NCBI GenBank assembly: GCA_946538615.1 | Contig: CAMNGW010000005.1 | Location: 1 to 47,282, forward strand | DNA length: 47,282 nucleotides | Direction of reading: 5' to 3' | Origin: an uncultured Clostridia bacterium | GTDB taxonomy: Bacteria; Bacillota; Clostridia; Christensenellales; Aristaeellaceae | Shown here: piece after piece, positions 44,332-47,282 of the stretch | Numbering within the stretch: position 1 is the stretch's first letter | Layout of the letters: the number at the start of each line of letters is the position of its first letter | The notes under the pieces: model-generated | Database searches by the model: none | The model's input: only the letters and a program-made list of their open reading frames with translations | Told to the model about the DNA's origin: nothing | Translations under genes and position numbers: made by a program

Positions 44332-44337
44332 ATTATA
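44332..44337 (-). promoter_or_regulatory. -10 element upstream of the PqqD-like gene
   Basis: A perfect TATAAT on the minus strand within a very AT-rich tract (44341-44370), without a good -35. It is the only promoter-like signal before the PqqD-like gene and the short frames ahead of it. Confidence 0.4.
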
Positions 44338-44478
44338 CGGTTATTTATATATTTATATACTGAATCATCAGCAGAAAAACAAAAAATGTACATGCACAGC
44401 ACTCCGGTGCATAAGGTTCTGATTCTCTGCCCCTGGCCCTTCCCTTCCTGTCCCCGGGCTTTTCCGGCAGTGCCTGGC

Positions 44479-44496
44479 AACTTAATCGTTTAAGTT
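44479..44496. repeat. 18-base near-perfect palindrome
   Basis: AACTTAATCGTTTAAGTT is symmetric except for the pair next to its centre. It lies 60 bases past the triple-HTH regulator's stop, in the intergenic space before the PqqD-like gene, and could be an operator. Confidence 0.35.
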
Positions 44497-44555
44497 ACTA
44501 TCAGAAATTATCTTTCAAAAACCCTTCCCCATTCCCCTGTCATAAAAATGTACTT

Positions 44556-45164
44556 CTATAAGTTCTCTGCCTGTTCGATCATTCCCTCCGGCATCATGAT
44601 GACGCCTGCTTCAATTTTAGATATCCGGATAGGGGCATACCCTAACTTCTGGCCCAGTTCAGCCTGGGTCAGTCCTTTCCGGATCCGTATTTTCTTCAGC
44701 TTTCTTGCCTCTTCCCGGCGGGCGTGCTGGTATTCGTCCTGTTTTTTAGGACTGCGGGCCTTCTCTTCCGGACCTTTGCCGAACCCGAAAAGAATCCAGG
44801 ATTCATCCACGCAAAAACATTCTGCCATGCGCTGGCAGGAATAATCTCCGGGAATGACTATGCCTCTTTCGAAATTCCCGACACCAGTGACGCCTGTACG
44901 GTTCACAAACTCCCTGCGTGTCATGTCGCCCCTCAGAAGCTTAACCCGGTTTGCAGTATCCCGGAAAGAAACAAGATCCGTTCCGACGTCGTAACCGTAG
45001 ACGGTATAGATCGCATTTGCCAGGAATTTAGGAATCGGGCCCGTCTTTTCTTCGTTTTCAATCGACAGAATCAGATCCTTGGGCACATTGAGTGACCGGG
45101 CAAATTCTTCCGCAGTCAGGCCGAGGTGCGTACGGATACAAATCAGCATCTCATATTTCTTCAC
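44556..45164 (-). CDS. Triple helix-turn-helix (XRE-type) regulator
   Basis: About 202 residues made almost entirely of three XRE-type helical domains: one at about 5-45 (LGLTAEEFARSLNVPKDLIL), one at about 70-115 (MTRREFVNRTGVTGVGNFER) and one at about 155-195 (GLTQAELGQKLGYAPIRISK). A charged linker with ARREEARKLKKIRIRK joins the last. GTG 45164 is preferred because AAAGGGGGG lies seven to eight bases upstream. It has a consensus promoter directly upstream overlapped by a TGTCA-N5-TGACA dyad, suggesting self-repression. A DNA-binding repressor; its other targets are unknown. Confidence 0.85.
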   Translation of the reverse strand: MKKYEMLICIRTHLGLTAEEFARSLNVPKDLILSIENEEKTGPIPKFLANAIYTVYGYDVGTDLVSFRDTANRVKLLRGDMTRREFVNRTGVTGVGNFERGIVIPGDYSCQRMAECFCVDESWILFGFGKGPEEKARSPKKQDEYQHARREEARKLKKIRIRKGLTQAELGQKLGYAPIRISKIEAGVIMMPEGMIEQAENL

Positions 45165-45200
45165 CAATCATCCCCCCTTTCAGATCATGGCCCTGCCTGT

Positions 45201-45229
45201 ATCATACTCAATCAGCAGTCATATGTCAA
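45201..45229 (-). promoter_or_regulatory. Consensus promoter of the triple-HTH regulator
   Basis: Minus strand TTGACA (45229-45224), 17-base spacer, TATGAT (45206-45201). The start of transcription is about 30 bases before the ribosome binding site. Confidence 0.75.
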
Positions 45230-45238
45230 AATCTGACA
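45224..45238. promoter_or_regulatory. Dyad operator overlapping the -35 box
   Basis: TGTCAAAATCTGACA is a TGTCA-N5-TGACA inverted repeat that covers the -35 hexamer of the regulator's promoter, the position expected for an autorepression site. Confidence 0.5.
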
Positions 45239-45327
45239 AGTATTCTTTTTCTCTGTGCATCGTTCAGAAAGTGTGCAGACCTGCAGCATGCGCAAGAATC
45301 CGGGTCCTTGCACGGCCGCCGCAGCAT

Positions 45328-45357
45328 TTGACATGAAGCATACAAAGCAGGTAATAT
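45328..45357 (+). promoter_or_regulatory. Promoter of the small membrane protein gene
   Basis: TTGACA (45328-45333), 18-base spacer, TAATAT (45352-45357); the ATG follows at 45400. It is divergent from the regulator's promoter, 100 bases away. Confidence 0.5.
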
Positions 45358-45399
45358 CATCCCGTCTGAATGAAAACCCATCGCCAAAAGGAGTCCGCC

Positions 45400-45594
45400 A
45401 TGAAAAAATTTCTCAGCAGCGCCCCCGGAAAGTTTATCGTCAGTGCAGCTGTTTTCCTCATTGTCTGGCCCGTCAGCGATCTGGCGGTGCTCCACACGGA
45501 AACCTCGTACCAGTTTGTCCCGCATGTCGTTTGCCCGCTGATTGCTGCAGGCTTTTATACCCTGCTTGAAGGCAGGCTGAAGAGGCTGAAATAG
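45400..45594 (+). CDS. Small two-span membrane protein
   Basis: A 64-residue protein with two hydrophobic segments (FIVSAAVFLIVWPVSDLAVL and FVPHVVCPLIAAGFYTLLEG) and a basic C-terminal tail (RLKRLK). AAAGGAG lies eight bases before the ATG, and a TTGACA promoter lies upstream. No family recognised. It is transcribed away from the triple-HTH regulator, so it may be a regulated target of that protein. Confidence 0.75.
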   Translation: MKKFLSSAPGKFIVSAAVFLIVWPVSDLAVLHTETSYQFVPHVVCPLIAAGFYTLLEGRLKRLK

Positions 45595-45598
45595 CTCC

Positions 45599-45769
45599 TC
45601 AGCTTCTTTCATCTTCCGGCCCCTGGAAACATACAGAAATCGACTCAGAAGGTTTCACACTGCCGGTTTCCCCCGCCGCGGTCCACAGGCTGCCGGAAAA
45701 AGCGATGAGCCTGCGGATCGCATAGCGGATGCACGCATTCCCTGTCTCAGATGCCTTGTCTCTTCCCAT
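45599..45769 (-). CDS. Small unknown protein downstream of the MmcQ-EVE gene
   Basis: A 56-codon frame (MGRDKASETGNACIRYAIRR then IAFSGSLWTAAGETG) with genome-like codon use begins 37 bases past the MmcQ-EVE stop. CAGGAAATC lies about ten bases before ATG 45769; an in-frame TTG at 45793 is also possible. No homology recognised. Confidence 0.4.
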   Translation of the reverse strand: MGRDKASETGNACIRYAIRRLIAFSGSLWTAAGETGSVKPSESISVCFQGPEDERS

Positions 45770-45805
45770 GTCCCGGATTTCCTGCGCGGTCAATGTCTGC
45801 AGGTG

Positions 45806-46552
45806 TCACCGGAGGGCCTCATACAGGTCCTGTGGTATGCCGCGCGGTCCGCGCACAGCAAAAATGCCGTACTTTTCACCGAGCACATCAAAAGTAAACT
45901 GATCAGGCGGGTATTCTTTTACCCGCCTGATGCGCATTAACGCCGCTATGCGCACGGCCCCTCCATCCCGGCGGTAAGGAATGTCTGTTTCCGTGACGAG
46001 GCACTGATAGAGGACAGCTGAAACAGGGGCAGCCACATACATAAAAACAGTGTCGCCTTTTTTTATGTTCTTTCCCTGTTTCCAGTTGATTTCATCAGCC
46101 TGTCTGAAAGCCTGCTGAACATCATAATACTTTGGGTTGGCGGGGATGATCCATGCTTTTGGGGGCCTGAGCTTATTCTTCTGCCCTGCGGAAGCTGTGG
46201 CCAGATAGCTCTCGTCCAGCCAGCGGCACATGTCATCAAAGGGAACACTTCCGTCCAGCAGGACCGTAACCCAGGTGCCCCTGCTCATGTGGTAGCCGCG
46301 CATGTACCCTTCCTGTCTGACAAGAATGTCCGCCATCAGAGGATCCTTCACTTTTACGTTCAGAATGTCAACCGTGCCTGTTCCCTGCAGCCCGAGCTTG
46401 TTTTTTTCAATTTCCGTGACAAGTGCGAAAAGTTTCCGGTTATCTGCATGACGGAAAACAGCGTACTCCGGGAAGCGCATCCACGGGTACTCAGGCTCTG
46501 TCCGGAACGTCTTTCTGATGTGGCTGACAACAGATTCCCTCAAGGACTCCAT
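45806..46552 (-). CDS. MmcQ/YjbR-like protein fused to an EVE/PUA-like domain
   Basis: A 248-residue protein with an MmcQ/YjbR-type DNA-binding-like domain in residues 1-115 (FALVTEIEKNKLGL, VKVKDPLMADILV, SRGTWVTVLLDGSVP, LDESYLAT) and an EVE-like domain in 130-248 (KAWIIPANPKYYDVQQAF, GKNIKKGDTVFMYVAAP, RIRRVKEYPPDQFTFDVLGE). EVE domains read modified bases in other systems. The fused order is not one I know as standard. It has no signal peptide. GGGAG lies nine bases before ATG 46552. A short frame (46676-46491) overlaps its start in another register. Confidence 0.8.
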   Translation of the reverse strand: MESLRESVVSHIRKTFRTEPEYPWMRFPEYAVFRHADNRKLFALVTEIEKNKLGLQGTGTVDILNVKVKDPLMADILVRQEGYMRGYHMSRGTWVTVLLDGSVPFDDMCRWLDESYLATASAGQKNKLRPPKAWIIPANPKYYDVQQAFRQADEINWKQGKNIKKGDTVFMYVAAPVSAVLYQCLVTETDIPYRRDGGAVRIAALMRIRRVKEYPPDQFTFDVLGEKYGIFAVRGPRGIPQDLYEALR

Positions 46553-46676
46553 ATGTCTGTCTCCCTTCCTGGCCCTGCAGGAGACGCTGCAGCACAGGGC
46601 CTGTCTCATTGTAGCGCTTTTTGGGCACAATTGCACCATGCAGGTTCACAGAAGGGTCCAGGGCGCGGTATATCAT
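46491..46676 (-). CDS. Possible short gene overlapping the start of the MmcQ-EVE gene
   Basis: A 61-codon frame starts MIYRALDPSVNLHGAIVPKK with AAGGGGGAAAAC in front, a strong binding site, and has coding-like composition for its first 40 codons up to GQEGRQT; its last 20 codons lie in the MmcQ-EVE gene in another frame. It may be a real upstream small protein or the truncated start of an older gene. No function assigned. Confidence 0.4.
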   Translation of the reverse strand: MIYRALDPSVNLHGAIVPKKRYNETGPVLQRLLQGQEGRQTYGVLEGICCQPHQKDVPDRA

Positions 46677-46729
46677 GTTTTCCCCCTTATAAGAAACCTC
46701 TCCCGCGAATACAATGCACGCATTTCAAT

Positions 46730-46762
46730 AAGGCGCAAGGGAACTGCACCCTTGCGCCTTTT
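46730..46762. terminator. Bidirectional hairpin terminator
   Basis: AAGGCGCAAGGG (46730-46741) pairs with CCCTTGCGCCTT (46749-46760) around a seven-base loop. It lies about 100 bases past the stop of the edge-truncated gene ending at 46859. Confidence 0.75.
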
Positions 46763-46858
46763 GGCTGGAAAAATTTTCAGGATCAGTGTTTCCAGCTGTG
46801 CCCTTTTTCAGGGCGCAAAGCGTCTCACATGCGCTCTGGTCCCGCTCCAGGGAAGCGA

Positions 46859-47282
46859 TCAGCTTTCCTTCGGTCTGCTCTTTTTGTTGACAACCGGTTC
46901 CTGCTGCTCGGCCTCTTCCACAGGGAGTCCTCTGCTCAGGTCCACCTCTTCCAGCCCTTCGGTCGGAAGGATGAACTTTTCTCCGCCCACGACATTCAGT
47001 GTCAGCATATTGAGGAGGTTTTCTTTCCAGTCAGGGCTTATGACGGCTCTCACCAGTTCCTCAAACAGCTTGCTCTCAAGTGTCTGGATCACTATTTCCT
47101 TCCAGTCGATTTCTTCTGCGTTCTCATTCGAAAACAGTTTCAGATTGCTCAGGTCGTACCAGCGGCCATTGAGCAGGCATACAATTTTCAGCTGCTCAAG
47201 TTCAGCCCCGCCGGGTTTCACGGAAAGGTACATCAGCACAGGAACTGTCCGCCCGGGTCTGCTCATCATATGGATAATGTGC
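46859..47282 (-). CDS. Unknown protein, 5' end outside the window
   Basis: The visible 140 or so codons read open to the last base of the window (HIIHMMSRPGRTVPVLMYLS at the edge), so the start is probably outside; the ATG pair at 47269-47264 has no ribosome binding site. The fragment has a strand-helix part (LKIVCLLNGRWYDLSNLKLF, EEIDWKEIVIQTLESKLFEE) and a charged tail (EEAEQQEPVVNKKSRPKES). No motif recognised. Confidence 0.6.
   Translation of the reverse strand, partial: HIIHMMSRPGRTVPVLMYLSVKPGGAELEQLKIVCLLNGRWYDLSNLKLFSNENAEEIDWKEIVIQTLESKLFEELVRAVISPDWKENLLNMLTLNVVGGEKFILPTEGLEEVDLSRGLPVEEAEQQEPVVNKKSRPKES

Noticed and set aside
1-47282. tRNA, rRNA, riboswitch and insertion-sequence signals
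   Set aside because: No segment shows a convincing cloverleaf, conserved riboswitch core, transposase or terminal repeats by eye; a covariance-model scan would settle it.

Overview
The window reads as chromosome of a Gram-positive, Bacillota/Clostridia-type anaerobe, probably from a gut or rumen community. The evidence is strong purine-rich ribosome binding sites in front of nearly every gene, sigma-A type promoters, moderately high GC, and typical families: a C_GCAxxG_C_C redox protein, PqqD, LplB/YtcP-like membrane proteins, SGNH hydrolases, multi-HTH regulators and M13 peptidase. The assignment below phylum/class is a guess. I see no rRNA, tRNA, CRISPR array, insertion sequence or prophage.

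Layout. (1) 36-1933, minus: small operon of a HAD nucleotidase-like protein, a flavodoxin-fold oxidoreductase and a tyrosine phosphatase. A short, probably frameshifted STAS protein lies upstream (2054-2335). (2) 3002-3631, plus: a secreted protein with its own promoter and terminator. (3) 4140-16846, minus: the most unusual block. One consensus promoter (16927-16955) precedes two tandem paralogous membrane proteins that look like fused LplB/YtcP-type ABC permeases without EAA loops. A dynamin-like GTPase, an unknown 321-residue protein, a zinc-finger P-loop GTPase and a 1070-residue protein follow; the last joins a cytoplasmic zinc ribbon through one membrane span to about 950 residues of cell-wall-binding-type repeats. 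An unknown 118-residue protein, an HD hydrolase and a C_GCAxxG_C_C protein end the run. Genes of the GTPase core are spaced by -1 to 32 bases. (4) 17041-22335: a decayed gene, an IlvD/Edd dehydratase, a double GNAT acetyltransferase, a receiver/esterase chimera, and a secreted acetolactate decarboxylase. (5) 22845-32364, minus: a DUF5131 protein, a secreted M13 peptidase, a giant PIF1 + RelE-like + UvrD helicase fusion, and two beta-helix proteins. (6) 32698-39251, plus: a secreted vWA/SH3/propeller-like protein, a second large secreted protein and an SGNH hydrolase behind one strong promoter. (7) 39317-47282: a radical-SAM activase remnant, several small unknown minus-strand genes, a frame-broken HTH-TPR regulator, a PqqD-like protein, a triple-HTH regulator, a small membrane protein, an MmcQ/YjbR-EVE fusion and a gene cut by the window edge.

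How it may fit together. The block in (3) looks like an envelope-linked GTPase machine: cytoplasmic dynamin and partner GTPase, a membrane-spanning repeat protein that could touch the wall, and transporter-derived membrane proteins. That function is inference; the gene order, motifs and topology are seen directly. Four genes (STAS, HTH-TPR, the 39623 gene and the decayed gene at 17041) show frameshifts, two of them at simple repeats, so sequencing or assembly error must be excluded before calling them biological.
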